64,000 nucleotides of DNA from Rhizophagus irregularis. Its lineage: Eukaryota > Glomeromycota > Glomeromycetes > Glomerales > Glomeraceae. Below, one piece after another: positions 35,295-48,440 of this stretch; positions within the stretch are counted from its first letter, which is position 1, and each line of letters starts with the position of its first letter. Both the position numbers and the translations under genes were made by a program. The stretch covers positions 3,968,001-4,032,000 of the forward strand of contig NC_089436.1 in NCBI RefSeq assembly GCF_026210795.1, read 5' to 3'. Below the pieces are notes generated by a model. The model made no database searches. It saw nothing but the letters and a program-made list of their open reading frames with translations, and was not told the DNA's origin.

Positions 35295-37339
35295 TATATA
35301 TATATATAGGGAAAATTCAACCTCCAATATTTATTTTGCTGTTTTGCATTAACAGTTAATTAACTCTCTTTAGAAATAATTCTTCGACACATTATTGTAT
35401 CTTCGAAATCGTTTGTGCATCCGTAATTTTATTCCTAAATCACCACCATTACTCGACTGCTGGTCTTCCGCTCTCCTTTTTATTTTCATTTTTTCTATCG
35501 TTTTTTTTATTCGTTTCACTTCTCCCTCTCAATTTCGTTTTTTTCGATCGGCTGTCAATTTTGTTTCCAAATCGTAATCCACTTATTCATTTTCCGTCAT
35601 TTATTATTATTATTATTATTGTTGTTTCACTTTTCACTTTTAATTTTCGTTATTATTTTTTCTTTAGTTACCAATTTTCTATGCTTAGATTTTTCTTTTC
35701 CTCTCACTGTTTAGTGGGAATTTCGTTGTTTTCTTGAATTTTCTTTTCCAGAAATTTCGTTATTTTTACTTTTACAGTCACAATTCGAACAAATGCACTG
35801 CGAACACGTCGTAGGGATTTGTCCCAAGTATTCAAATTATTCAAATTAACTTATCTTTTTAATGTCTGTTTTTGATTAAATTTTAACATTTTATTGTATA
35901 TTTTAATAAATCGTGGTTTGTTATTACATTTGTTTATTTTATAATTGCATTTAATCTTTCTAATGCTTGATTTATTTGTTATAGTTAGAAGATTATTTGG
36001 TTCGCCATTCCAACATTCTATAAAAAGAATATATATGATAATTTATAAAATTAACAAATTCGGAACCAATTAGAAAATGGAAGAAGGTCGGATTGTTTAA
36101 AAAATTTGGAAGAATGATAATAAAGGTATTATTAAATAAAATTAAAATATATTGTTTTAAAATAATGTTCACTAAAATGTTGGTTTAAATATATTTTTTA
36201 GTTACAAAAACTAAAGTCAACAAGTTAAACAAATGAGTTAATATAGAACTTTAATTTGGGAAAATTCGGTTTAGTTCATGAGATTAGTTTGCTGAAAAAA
36301 AATAAATTATTTATAAATTATTTATAATCAAATATTTTGTGATAGGTAAATTCGTTGATTGATATTTGCCGTTAAATTTTTATTTTTTTTATTTAACAAT
36401 TTGTACAAATATAAATAAATACTTCACAATATTTATCATGAAAATATTTTATATGGAAATAATAAAATTTTTTAATTAAATACAATGGCTCACAAATTAT
36501 TAATATACAATATTTTAAATTTAATATTAAAATTTAATTGATACAGTATGCGTATAAATTGACAGATTTATTGTATCAGTTGTTTATAATTGAATGTCAT
36601 CAAATACTGAGATAATTACTGTAAGCTTGGATGAAGAATTTTATAGTCTGATTGAATACGGAGTCACTTAAGTAAATGAATAAGAAGTTTCGAGAACTGT
36701 ATATTTTCTTGAATATGATTGGATTCAATCTAATTAACCAACAATCATTTCACCGACCGACACCATAAACAAATGGGGTATTTGTAATTATATCTTATAA
36801 ATATCTAATAAAGAAACACGTATAAGTAAATAAATAAACAAATGAGGTATCATCTGCGTACGAATTAATAAAGTTATATCGTACAATAGTACGTGAATTT
36901 GAATTTTCTTAATTGGTGATTGTCATATGCTTTAGATTGCTTACCAAGAATATAAGATTTTTCTATAAATAATTCCCATTTACAGAAAAGGAATAAATAT
37001 AAATATATGTGTCGGTTATTTGATTGTCGGCTATTTGAATGATTATCGGTAAAAGGTGTGTCGGCAAAACGATCAAAACGTACATGTGCCTGTCGTCCAA
37101 ATTTTCGGTGGGTTGAATGCGACCCTATATACCTAATGTTTATCTATTATTTACGTTTATAGTTACTTTTTGAAATAAAAAATAAATTATATCTGTAACG
37201 TAAATTTAAAGCGGTTTCAAAACTTGAATTGGTATTATAATAGGTATCAAAAATATATGTAACTGAATTAACTTTTTTTTATCAAAAAGATAAATTATGA
37301 TCACATATTTTCTCCCCTCTTTTTTTCAATATATATATA
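35295..37339. other. Intergenic, no gene seen
   Basis: AT-rich sequence with an ATT microsatellite near 35604-35624 and short frames without features. Near 37010-37110 a few degenerate TCGGTTATTTG/TCGGCTATTTG units with CGGCAAAACG recall the 4.9-5.1 kb minisatellite. Confidence 0.5.
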
Positions 37340-37545
37340 ATATATATTGTAACGTATTTGTTTAATCGCATATTTTTGTTACGTGCGAAATAATAATATG
37401 ATTTCGTATTTATTCTATTAATTTGACCGGTTTATAATAAAGTTTAACTCTTATTATTTTCAAGTTATTTACACAAAAGTTTCATAAAAAATTACTATTT
37501 ATTGGTTTCTCGTCAGTAGACCGAAGAAATCTCACGGGAAGAATG
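37340..37545. repeat. Non-coding direct repeat, copy A
   Basis: Shares GTATTTGTTTAATCG, TGATTTCGTATTTATTCTAT, TTATTATTTTCAA, AAAAGTTTCATAA and GAAGAAATCT, in the same order and orientation, with 39250-39435. The two copies lie 1.9 kb apart. The type is unknown. 37546-39249 between them contains only AT-rich sequence and short frames. Confidence 0.65.
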
Positions 37546-39249
37546 AGTTTCAATAATATAACAAAGGAAAGTATTGTGTCATTTGTATCTTTTTTACTCT
37601 AATATTATTCATTAAATACAGTAATTCTTGATAATAATTTATTTTGTAAAAACAAATTTTTTTTATTAAAACTGATAATTACAAATATTATACATTTATA
37701 CTTTTTACCATTCTGTGAAGTTACAAAATCAGAAACTGGCAAAATATTAAATTATTAAAAAATGGAAGAAAATCGAATCAGTGTAAAAATTTATAATAAT
37801 CTAATAATTAAAAAAAAAATTGAAAAAAAACTTAAAAGTTTCGAAATGATCCTATTATTCAGGATCCAAGAAGCTAACTATATCGATACCTACAAAAAGA
37901 AAAAATATTTTTTTTCTAAAAAAACAAAATAAAGAATAAAAAAAATTTTTTAAAAGTTTTGAAGTAAAATGTAATGCTCCAAAACTTTCCACTACAAAAG
38001 AAAGTATAAGTGCCATTCAATATCAAATGAAAGTCCAGCAGGAACTTCCAAAGTCCTATGTAAAGAGACTGAAAACCCGTCCAAAAGAAAGAATGAATGA
38101 ATAATTCATAAAGTTCGTTAAGAAAATATAAAAATAAAGGGAAAAATAGAGGAAAAAAATTGCAAAATAAAGAAACTTACAGTTCATTTTTCTTCTCATT
38201 GGAAGTAAGTTTTTGGTAAGTTAAATAATAATAATAATATTATTATTATTATTTACCTGTATCCGTGAAAAATTCATTGCGGAACTAAAAGCCAAAAAAA
38301 ATCCTAAAAAGAAAGCAAAATTTCGGCAAAAAAAAATTTTTTAAGAAAAAAAAAAAATAGATTATCTTTCAGCATGCAAAACCATATTTGACTAGTCGAT
38401 CTAAAGTTGGTCGAAACCTGTCAATCAGTCTGACGAAACTTTCAATTTTAATATTTTTATTTTTAATTAACTCATCCCTTATTAAGAAAAAAAAACATTA
38501 TATTTATATACTGTATAAATGAATTATCACACGATTATTAAAGGAAAATAAATTATTTCATTTTGGTCAAATGGATCGTTTTTTCAATTAAATTTAATCC
38601 TTTATTTTTTAAAAAAAGTAAAATTATTAATTTTTTTTTAATTAAAAAGTCATTTTTGGCCGGATGGTTGAATGAATATTGAAAAACCATCAACCCGTCC
38701 GGCTGAAACTTTCTTAAAAATTTTCTTTGCCGATCAACTCTATCGTTGATGATTGTGGCTAGTACAGTATAATAATCTGCAACAGGCTAACCATTTTGAA
38801 TCCAAAAATGAAAATATGAAACCAAATAACCTAAAGAGAAAATAAAGAAAAAAAATCGATTATATATATTTACGTATTTACAGAGTATAATATTGAAGTA
38901 GAATATAGTAATGATCAAAGTAAAATGAAAAAACAAAGACAAAGGGAAAAAAGGAGCAGCGAACAATACAAACAAGTAAGGAAATGAAAACAGAGAATAC
39001 GAAATTGATAGTAAAATTAAACAAAGATTAATAGCTTATAATTTAGAATATGGAGTACATAACAACATATAAATTACTTTGAACGTGCATCTGTTGATAG
39101 TTTCTTAGCAGTTAATGATAATCAGTAGATATAAACTTTGTAGAATAATATATTACACTTTATTCGCTATTCGTAAATTATAAACTTCTTCCGTCATTTA
39201 GTCAAAGAATTTACAATAATAACCTATCCATAAAATTTACGGTCAAAAT

Positions 39250-39435
39250 TTGTTATAGCGTGCGTATTTGTTTAATCGAATTTTTTTTTACGTAATAAAA
39301 TGATTTCGTATTTATTCTATTAGGTTGTTTTAAAGCTTATTCTTATTATTTTCAAAGTTATTCACGCAAAAGTTTCATAATATAGTAAGTTACCATTTAT
39401 TTCTCGCTAGTTGACTGAAGAAATCTAATAAATAT
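39250..39435. repeat. Non-coding direct repeat, copy B
   Basis: See 37340-37545. It lies about 500 bp upstream of the membrane protein gene at 39936; the intervening 39436-39935 has no supported gene. Confidence 0.65.
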
Positions 39436-39935
39436 ATAAACTAAATTTGAGAAATTCATTAATAATTTGACATTTACAATATTAACTAAAACTATTATAA
39501 TTCAATATATTATGTAGCACAAAGCTAAATTTTTACGTGAAAAAAATACCTTCTTAAAAAGATAACTCAATGTTCTAGAAATGAATGAAATGATTGAATG
39601 AATGATTTTGTAACTATATCAAGTTAAATTATCAAGTTATTTTTCATTACTCATCGTCTTCATTCACGTAAAATTTTTCAATAAATCATTGCAGATTATT
39701 TACATATCTTTTAGTATGAGTCGATCATTGGACGAAACCAACTCGTACAATCGTACTTCAAATGATCAACGTTGTCTTTTTTAGTAAAAAAACAATAATG
39801 TACAGTTTGGTAATACTACTTTTATAAAAAGAAGTTTCTAATATATAATGAATTTCCATTTTGTATCTATACCTATGCCAAATATAACTTTCTTCTTAAT
39901 TTTCTGTGTTTTACCGATAAGTGATATAATACGGT

Positions 39936-40692
39936 ATGACTAACGTTTATAATGATGCTGATAATGAGTATGTAGAAGAAAAAATTCAACGTTTTACGAA
40001 TTCTTGGCAGGAAGTGTATAATCTTAATGCATGGGCCAGTATAATTTATCTTGTATTCTGGTTCCCTCCATGGACTTTATTTTGCTTCGTATGGGTACTC
40101 TGTACTGGTTCAATAAGTGTTGTTTTTTCGTTGGTGCTCCCTCCTTTGGGATATTTATTTTCTATAGCGACCGTAGCTTCTTGGAGGTATTGTACTATAT
40201 ATTAAAAAAAGAACACATAATTTATCTAAATGTTCATATTATTACAGAATATTTTTTTTTTCTGATACTGCTTTATTTATCAATTATTTTCTTTATTTAA
40301 ACAGATCTTTGGCTAGAATTGAAGTAATTACAACTTCATTCTGTGCGAATCCAAAAAATTTTATCATTGATACTATCCCAGAAATAACACGTAGAACTCC
40401 ACTTTATCCGATTACAAAAATTTCGCTTACAAATCCAGTTTATCCAAATACAATACGACTTGGAATAAAATTTTGTTTAAATAAATATACTTATGATTGT
40501 TTTTCTTATTTCGTATTATATAAATTTTTATTTTTTTTAGTATTTATTATGATTTTTCAAATATTTATAATTATAGCTTTACCACCTTTTATATACTTTG
40601 GATTACCAATAATTTGTACTTATTGTAGTAAATTTGGTGAAAAATTAATCTTAGATTCTAGAATTATTTTGGTACCTACTATAGAACTATAA
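39936..40692 (+). CDS. Small multi-pass membrane protein, putative-sensor-like fold, 212 aa (paralogue of 12036-12777)
   Basis: The exons are 39936-40186 and 40305-40692, with a phase-2 GT-AG intron in the same Arg codon (SWR|SLARIE) as in the paralogue. Conserved blocks are NAWASIIYLVFWFPPWTLFC, VLCTGSISVV, PLGYLFSIATVASW, IDTIPEITRRTPLYPITKIS and FGLPI.C..CSKFGEKLI with ILVP near the end. The first about 20 residues and the segment after ITKIS diverge. The hydrophobic pattern predicts two helices before the intron and two after it, with the soluble IDTIPEIT.R.PLYP loop between them. Function is unknown; the PF13796 link is tentative. It lies 1.8 kb upstream of a kinase-Sel1 gene, and a relic of this family lies 0.7 kb downstream of the kinase-Sel1 duplicate. 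Confidence 0.85.
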
Positions 40693-41900
40693 AAAAATGA
40701 AGGAGAAAGTAAGTAATGAATCAATATTATCATTGGTTAAGTGTTTTATACAAATTTATTAATCTGTTTTAAGCATTTTTTTCTTAAAAAAAAAAATACA
40801 ACGAAATAAGTTATATGTTTTACGTTATATTATAAGAGTATTTTTCAAAATATGATAATAAAATGTTTATTACGTAATAAAAGAGATTATTTGGAAAATT
40901 TGGTGTACTATAATAATTTGGGGTTTAAATACTCTTTCAAATACGGCATAAGATACATGATAAACATAAAACTGCAGATGAACTAGTCAGGCACAATTTT
41001 ACGTTCATCGCAATAAACTATCTAGTAATTACGATCGAACAAATCTTTTGCCAACAATTTTATGAAAAAAAAATTCAAATTCAAATTCTACAAAATAATT
41101 TTTATTCGATGTATACATAAAGGTCGATCAATTTGTTCTTTCGATTTTCAAAACATAATTTAAGTCATAACTCATAATTAGAAAATCTTTTAATTTTAAA
41201 ACCGAAAATTTTCGTGATAAAATTATTTTGCTGTCCGAAATAAATTTTGGACTAATTTTAATGCCGGCCAGAATTAGGTTTCAAATTGTTAATTCTGACC
41301 GATTTTTAATTCGGCCAGAATTATTGATTTTGATGATCTTACTATTCTAATACTACGTACTTTTATTTATTAATTTGATTGATGCACAATAATTAAATGA
41401 TGCGTTAAATAAATCAAATGATACTAAAAATAAATTAGTTAAACCAATCAAGTTATAACAGATAAAAAGTGGTTCTTTTAAATATGCGAAAAGTAGCTCA
41501 TATTTTCGAAAATAGTTAATTTGTGACGACAATCTGTGTTATATTCACTAGGGATGACAAAAAAACGTTTTAAAACAACATGCACTTTATTACTATGCAT
41601 ACATATTTTAACTTAATTTCATCATCTTTCAAGCACTTTTATAATACATATTTCAATATAATTTGTTTAATTTTCATCATCTTCAAACCAAATATCTTCA
41701 CTAATCTCTTTTAGATTCTTAAATTTTAAGTAAAGAGTTACAGGGTTTTAATCCTACCATTATTTAAATTTTTAAACATGCATAATTTATTATAGACAAA
41801 TCTCAAAACTGGACCAGTTGCGTTCAGCAGTAGCTGAAGATGTTGGAATTGAATGGACTCAACAGGCAAGTTCATCCACGTTCGTTAATTTTTCTAATGG
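40693..41900. other. Intergenic with one exon-like fragment
   Basis: AT-rich, except that 41800-41870 opens in one frame after a TTATAG acceptor-like site (QISKLDQLRSAVAEDVGIEW TQQ) and looks like an orphan exon. It is followed at once by the hairpin at 41901-41965. No gene can be built. Confidence 0.3.
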
Positions 41901-41965
41901 TAGTCTTCCGCGGGACATAATTTTAGAATATAATATTTATTAGTCCGAAGCGAAGCGAAAGACTA
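41901..41965. repeat. GC-richer hairpin-bounded segment
   Basis: TAGTCTTCCGCGGG at the left and GCGAAGCGAAAGACTA at the right form an imperfect inverted repeat around an AT-rich middle. It looks like the end of a small mobile element (MITE or the terminal hairpin of a larger one). 41966-42506 is otherwise AT-rich leader sequence of the kinase gene with no features. Confidence 0.35.
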
Positions 41966-42506
41966 TAAATTCTCTGACGTAAAGTTTTCACGTGGCAATT
42001 TTTCACGTGTCTTCAACGAAATTTTGTGCTACTTCAATAAATCAAAATAAAAATAAATTTTTGGTACATTTAATATAATGATTATGAAAAATAATTTTTT
42101 ATCGTTCTGGACTCACAACGGTATCTGTATTTATTAGAATATAATTGCGTGACGATCATGCCGATCAATGTTTTAAAAAAAAAACGCTTTAAATAAAAAA
42201 AACTTGTTGAGAACGTCATACTTAAAATCACGTGCCATCTCCAATACTCACCAACTTACGTTTACTTTCGAGATTTTAAATTTTTAATGTCAATTTTAAT
42301 ATTTCTTGCTTTTGCTTTTTTTTTACTTTCATGATTTACTATAATGTGTAACCATGCAAAATGTATGAGCTTACGAAACCATACATATTTGGCAGATCAT
42401 TTCTAAAAATAATACTATTTAAACTTAAATCTAATGAAATGTCAGCAAATAACGAATATCTCTAGCAATCTCCGTTAAAATTAACAAAATAAAATTATTG
42501 TAAGGA

Positions 42507-45500
42507 ATGTCAAAAGAAACAAAAGAAACTGAACTCAAAGAATCAAATATTTATATTGATTGGTTAGAAAAATCAATTGATGATGAACACATCAATTATT
42601 ACAATTATTCAGAATTTAAAAGTTTAAAACATTTAGGAAGTGGTGCGTGTGGCAGTGTTTCTCGTGCTAATTGGAAAAATAGTTTGTTCGCTTTAAAATC
42701 TTTCAGTAATGATTATGAAACGCTTAAAGTTGTTGTCAATGAGGTATATTATATAATTTTGTAATCTTGAATCTTTATAATTTTTTTAAAGCTTTAAATT
42801 TATTAAATTTTTTATAGATAAAATTGCAAAAAAAAGTACATTTTCACGAAAATATCTTACAACTCTGTGGCATTACAAAGATAGGAACCGGCAAGTATTA
42901 GGATGTATTATTTAATTTAATATATAATATGTATGATTAATTACTTATTTTCTTCACACGTTGTATTTAGAAAAAAAATATTCGTTAGTTTTAGAATATG
43001 CTGACAGCGGCACATTACGAGCTTATTTAAACAAACAATTTAATGAACTTGATTGGAATGATAAATATTTGTTATCATTTCAATTATCTAGTGCAGTTGC
43101 ATTTTTACATGATAATGATATTATCCACCGCGATCTGGTATGGTTAAAATTTTAAAAATATATTAGTTTTTTCAATAATATATTCTGAATAAATTTCTTC
43201 ATATACTTATAGCATGCAGATAATGTACTTGTACATCAAAAAAAGATAAAGTTGGCAGACTTCGGATTGTCAGAAAAAATTGCTAATGCGTCAAGTAATA
43301 CATCAAAAATATTCGGTGTAATACCTTTTATTGACCCGAAAAAATTAAATGACCATAGATACGAATTAAACAAAAAATCTGATGTGTATAGTTATGGGGT
43401 AATAATGTGGCAAGTTTCAAGCGGAATACAACCATTTTATAATCATAAGTATGACGGAAATTTATCCTTGTCTATAGTAAATGGTAAACGGGAAAAAATT
43501 ATCAATAATACTCCCCTTGAATATGGTAATTTATATACAGGTAATGATTTTTCACAATATTTGGTTTTAAATGGGAATGTATTAATAATACTAATTTATT
43601 TTAATAATTAGAATGCTGGGAAGATGAGCCAAATAAGCGTCCTGATATGCAAAAAGTTGTTTTAGTTCTAAAATCAATAATTTTTCCTGATCAATATCTT
43701 AAAACTAATAACTATAAAGATGACCAAGAAACTTTAGATACAAATGGTGATTCAGATATAAATTATGGCTCATATATAAATGAAGATATAAATAATGATA
43801 GTGATGATTCAGATATTCATGATTTCGATATAAATAATAGTTTAGACATTAATAACAATTCAAATTTGGATAATATATTAAATTTCATGAGTTATGGAAA
43901 TAGTTTGCCAAATCAAGTATGTAACCAATCAACAAGAATATTTGCTAGAAATAATCAATCAAATATATCAACTCAAACAAGTTTATCAAAGGATTCATTT
44001 GAATCAACAGTTAATAATATCAATAATTTATTGATTGAAAGATTAATTACAGTTATTATTAAAAAACATGATAAGGGTTATACTTTTGATCAAATTGAAC
44101 AACTAATTGATCAAAAAACACTACAATTTAGTCAAATTACAAATGATCTCATTAATTGGCTTTCAATAAATCAGGATAAATCAGAATATATTTGGCTTTA
44201 TGGATTATTTTATTATTATGGCATTGGAATAGAAGAAAATGACGAAAAAGCATTTGAATTATTTTCAAAAGCAGCAGAAAATAACTATTCAATAGCACAA
44301 GTTTACCTTGCTAAATGTTATAATGATGGATATGGAATTGAAAAAAATAAAAATCTAGCATTTAATTGGTATCAAAAAGGTGCTGAAAATAAAAGTATTA
44401 TTGGACAATTTTATTTAGGATATTGCTATGAATTTAATATTGGAACTAAGAATAATGAAAATAAATTTATTGAATGGTATCAAAAAGCAGCTAATAATGG
44501 AAATATAACTGCAAAACTTTATCTAGCAAATTGCTATAGATTAGGAAAAGGAATTAAAAAAAATGAATCTAAAGCATTTGAATATTATAAAATATTAGCA
44601 GAAAAAAAAATTGCAGATGCTCAATATCAATTTGGAAATTGTTATTTTTATGGGGTTGGAATAGAAATTAATAGAGAACAAGCTTTTAATTGGTACGAGA
44701 AAGCAGCAAATAATGGAAATATAATTTCCAAATGCATTCTTGAACAAAATTATAATAAAAAAACTAGTAATAAAAAAAATAAAAATGCAGAAATAAAAAT
44801 TCATAAAACAATATATTTTGAAGGATTAAGACGAATTGGAATTAATAATTATAATGGTATTGGAACAAAACAAAATTATAAAAAAGCAATTTATTATTTC
44901 CAAAAAGCAGCAGAAAACGGACATAAAATTGCGCAATGTGATTTAGGTGATTGCTATAGAAAAGGTAAAGGTGTGAAAAAAAATAGTAAAAAAGCTTTTA
45001 AATTATATCATAAATCAGCTGAACAAGGATATTTAACTGCACAATTTAAACTTGGATATTGCTATGAAAAAGGAGTTGGAACTGAAGTTAATGAAACAAA
45101 AGCATTTGAATTATATAAATTAGCAGCGAAAAAAGGGCATATTTCTGCACAAAACAATCTCGGATATTGTTATGATAATGGAATTGGAACTGAAGTTAAT
45201 AAATCAAAAGCATTTGAATTATGCAAATCAGCAGCAGAAAAAGGGGATATTAGTGCACAATGTAATCTTGGATATTGTTATAATGAAGGAATTGGAACTG
45301 AAGTTAATAAATCAAAAGCATTTGAATTATATAAATTAGCAGCAGAAAAAGGACATATTACTGCACAAAATAATCTTGGATATTTATATCAACATGGTGA
45401 AGGTACAGAAAAGGATTTAAACAAAGCTATTTACTGGTATAACAAAGCAGCAGAAAGTGGTGATAAAGTAGCACAATTTAATCTTGGATATTTATATCAA

Positions 45501-45896
45501 TATGATGAAGGTACAGAAAAGGATTTAGACAAAGCTATTTATTGGTATAACAAAGCAGCAGAAAGTGGTGATAAAGTAGCACAATTTAATCTTGGGAATT
45601 GTTATGATAGAGGAATTGGAACTGAAGTTAATAAATCAAAAGCATTTGAATTATATAAATTAGCAAAAAAAGGACATATTACTGCACAAAACAAACTTGG
45701 ATATTTATATGAATATGGTAAGGGTACAGAAAAGGATTTAGATAAAGCTATTTACTGGTATGACAAAGCAGTAAAAAGTGGTAATAATGCAGCACAATTT
45801 AACCTTGGGCGTTGTTATGAAAAAGGAATTGGAACTGAAGTTAATGAATTGGAAACATTTGAATTATATAAATTAGCAGCGGAAAAGGGCATTTAG
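42507..45896 (+). CDS. Protein kinase-Sel1 repeat fusion, 1,029 aa
   Basis: There are five exons: 42507-42743, 42818-42890, 42971-43137, 43213-43540 and 43612-45896, all in phase. The second intron has a GC-AG donor (G|GCAAGT), whereas the duplicate at 56527 has GT. Kinase landmarks are HLGSGACGS (residues 42-50), ALK (Lys64), [21 protein letters not shown] (154-163), ADFGLS (174-179), IDPKKL at the APE position, [12 protein letters not shown] and [10 protein letters not shown]. This is a tyrosine-kinase-like family fold with an intact catalytic set, so it is likely active. After an Asn/Asp-rich linker, about 15 Sel1 repeats run from roughly residue 450 to the end. The last repeat is cut by a one-base slip at about 45890; repeat-coding DNA continues to 46480, so the C-terminus has been lost. 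A stress or symbiosis signalling role is only conjecture. Confidence 0.88.
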
Positions 45897-46480
45897 ATGC
45901 ACAAAATAATCTTGGATATTCATAACTATATGATAAAGGCATAGAAATAGATTTAAATAAAGCCATTTATTGGTTTATTTAGTAATGCAGCAGAAAGTGG
46001 TGATAGTGCAGCACAATTTAACCTTGGATGTTGTCATGAAAAAGGATTTGGAACTGAAGTCAACAAAACAAAAGCATTTGAACTATATAAATAGTTGAAA
46101 AAGAACATTCAGCTGCACAATATCGACTTGGATATTGTTATGAAATAGGAATTGGAACTGACGTTAATAAATCAAAAGCATTTGAATTATATAAATCAGC
46201 AGCAGAAAGAGGACATATTTATGCACAATTTAACCTTGGATATTCATATCAGCATGGTGAAGGAACAAAAATAGATTTAGACAAAGCTATTTACTGGTAT
46301 AATAAAGCAGCGGAAAATGGAATTGAAGTAGCACAATTTAATCTTGAATATTGTTATGAAATAGGAATTGGAAATAAATAAAATTAATTATTACACAAAA
46401 TAAACTTGAATTTTTTTATGAAAGTTGTGGAATTACAGAAAAGGATTTATATTAAACCGTTTATGGTATAATAACCAAAG
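45897..46480 (+). pseudogene. Decaying 3' continuation of Sel1 repeats
   Basis: After the slip that ends the preceding frame, Sel1-coding DNA can be read in pieces: [50 protein letters not shown] and so on. Several frame changes and stops lie between the pieces. This was probably the original C-terminus of the kinase-Sel1 gene, about five more repeats. It aligns with the 3' part of the duplicate at 59000-59730. Confidence 0.75.
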
Positions 46481-47387
46481 AGACAATTTTATTTAATAAA
46501 TAGAATTTGTAACACTATTTTTAACATTTATAACAATGATTTGCTGATAGAAAATTATATTCTAAAAAAACATCTTATAAATAATATTGTTCAAAGTTAT
46601 AATTATATATTTTTCCCGTTATCCCTTAAACTGTAGGGGTTAAAATTAATTTTAAAAATTTTTGAATTTTTAAAATATCTTAAGATCTAGTGATCATAGA
46701 AAGATGAAATTATATTTGTTAGATTCCTCTTATTAAGGCGCATTTAATGGTAATAAAATCATAACTCTAAAATTGATAGATAAAATGTTATATTAATTTA
46801 TAAATTTTTAGATTTTATAAGTTATCCTGTCACATAATATTTGTAGAAGGACAATTTTTATTTCTATTAGATTCTTCTTATTGAGACGCATCAAATGGTG
46901 GTAATTTTATATTTCTAGGGTTAATAGATAAAAAGATATTTCAATTTAAAAAATTTAGCTACTATTTGTTATAATTTGTCGATCATTTACTTTTGAAAAA
47001 TCATTATCCAAATTGAACTTTTTTTTCGATTTTTACTTAGAAAATACTATAGAATTTATTATAAAAATATTGGTTTATATAATAAAATATTTTAAGGTAT
47101 TTAAAAGTGTCTTTAATTAAAAAACAAAATTGCAGGCAAATTTGGCTGCAAAACAGTTTAAGGGATAATAAAATAAAAGCATAATTACATATATTTATAA
47201 ATAATGTAAATCCTGTCATTCTTTATTAATTATATTTTTGCAAAAATGATGTATCTAAATAAAATAATTTATTATTAAAAAAGATATTTTTATTTTAAAA
47301 TTCCATTTATGATACGATTATAAAATGAACAAAATTAAAAAATATTGTTAAAATACACTTTTCAAAAATTCAAAGATTACTACTTTG
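46481..47387. other. 3' flank shared with the duplicate kinase-Sel1 gene
   Basis: Segments such as TTTAATAAATAGAA...ACTATTTT and CATAATTACATA...AA.CTTGTCATT have counterparts at 59920-60240, so the duplication extended past the coding part. No gene is seen. Confidence 0.5.
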
Positions 47388-47640
47388 CAGAAACCCGTGA
47401 TTTGTTACCATGCAGTTAAGAAATCGCCATCAAATCACAACGATCTATTATCCAACATGTGACGATGAAATTGACTATAACATATCTTTACGAAGTTGTA
47501 AAATGCTATTAAATAGGTGGTAAATAGGTGGTAAATAGGTGGTAAATAGATGGTAATTGGCATCAAAATTTAGCCGAAAAAATCAATTCAAGATATTTTA
47601 TTGATGCATTAAATATTACTTGACGATGAATCACAATTTT
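47388..47640. repeat. Dispersed non-coding repeat, copy 2, with inner GGTGGTAAATA repeats
   Basis: It opens AGAAACCCGTGATTTGTTAC as at 1765. Near 47515-47565 a 12-base unit TAGGTGGTAAA is repeated about four times, which copy 1 lacks. 47641-48264 is AT-rich with long T runs and no gene. Confidence 0.45.
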
Positions 47641-48264
47641 AATTAATTAATTATTTTTTTTTTAAATCAATTTAACTTTAATAAATTATAAAAAATATCA
47701 TTTTGTAAAAATTAATAAGATATAAATAGACTAAATTTTATAGATCTCAATACCCCATAAAAAATCTGTTATGTCTTGTATACGTTTGGCATACGTTTTT
47801 ATAGATTTCGTATAATTAACTGATCTTTTTTAGCTAATAATTTTATCGTCATTCCGTATCATAACATGCGATCACGTGATTGTTTTTTTTTTGTGATACG
47901 TTTTTTTTTATACAGTATATGATTTTGATCTTCCTTTCTTTCCTTTATTTTTCTTATTTTGTCACTCTCTTTTTCTTTATTTGTCATCCTCTTTTTTTTA
48001 TTCCCCTTTCTTTTTTTATTTTCTAGCTTCGTCGCCCCTTTAAAAAATATTTATTTCCCACTCGCACCTTTTTTTTTTAAAGAAAAAATTTCTTCTTTTT
48101 TCCTTTCATTTGTCTCACCATTTATAAAAAAATTTTTTTTCTAACTTTACTCATCGTCCTTTTCCTAACTTTGTTACCCTCCTTTTTTAAAAAAAATTTT
48201 TTTTATTCCCCTTTTTTAGGCTTTTTAATATTCTTTTATTTTATATTTTATTCTTTTTTTTGTC

Positions 48265-48440
48265 GGTTGATTCTTCTTTGTGAGTCAATTCTTCTTCATA
48301 GGTCAGTTCTTTTAACGTGAGTCAATTATTTTTATGTAGATTAATTCTTTTTCATGGGTCAATTCTTTTTCGTGGGTCAATTCTTTTTCGTGGGTTGTTT
48401 CTTTTCGTGGGTTGTTTCTTTTTCGTGGGTCAATTCTTTT
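48265..48440. repeat. Tandem minisatellite with unit GTGGGTCAATTCTTTTTC
   Basis: About nine imperfect 15-19 base units (GTGAGTCAATTCTTCTTC, GTGGGTCAATTCTTTTTC, GTGGGTTGTTTCTTTTTC). Flanking sequence to 49699 is T-rich with no gene supported. Confidence 0.75.

Noticed and set aside
35395-35577. Plus-strand frame rich in Phe/Ile/Ser
   Set aside because: Typical by-product of T-rich DNA, no start context or homology pattern.
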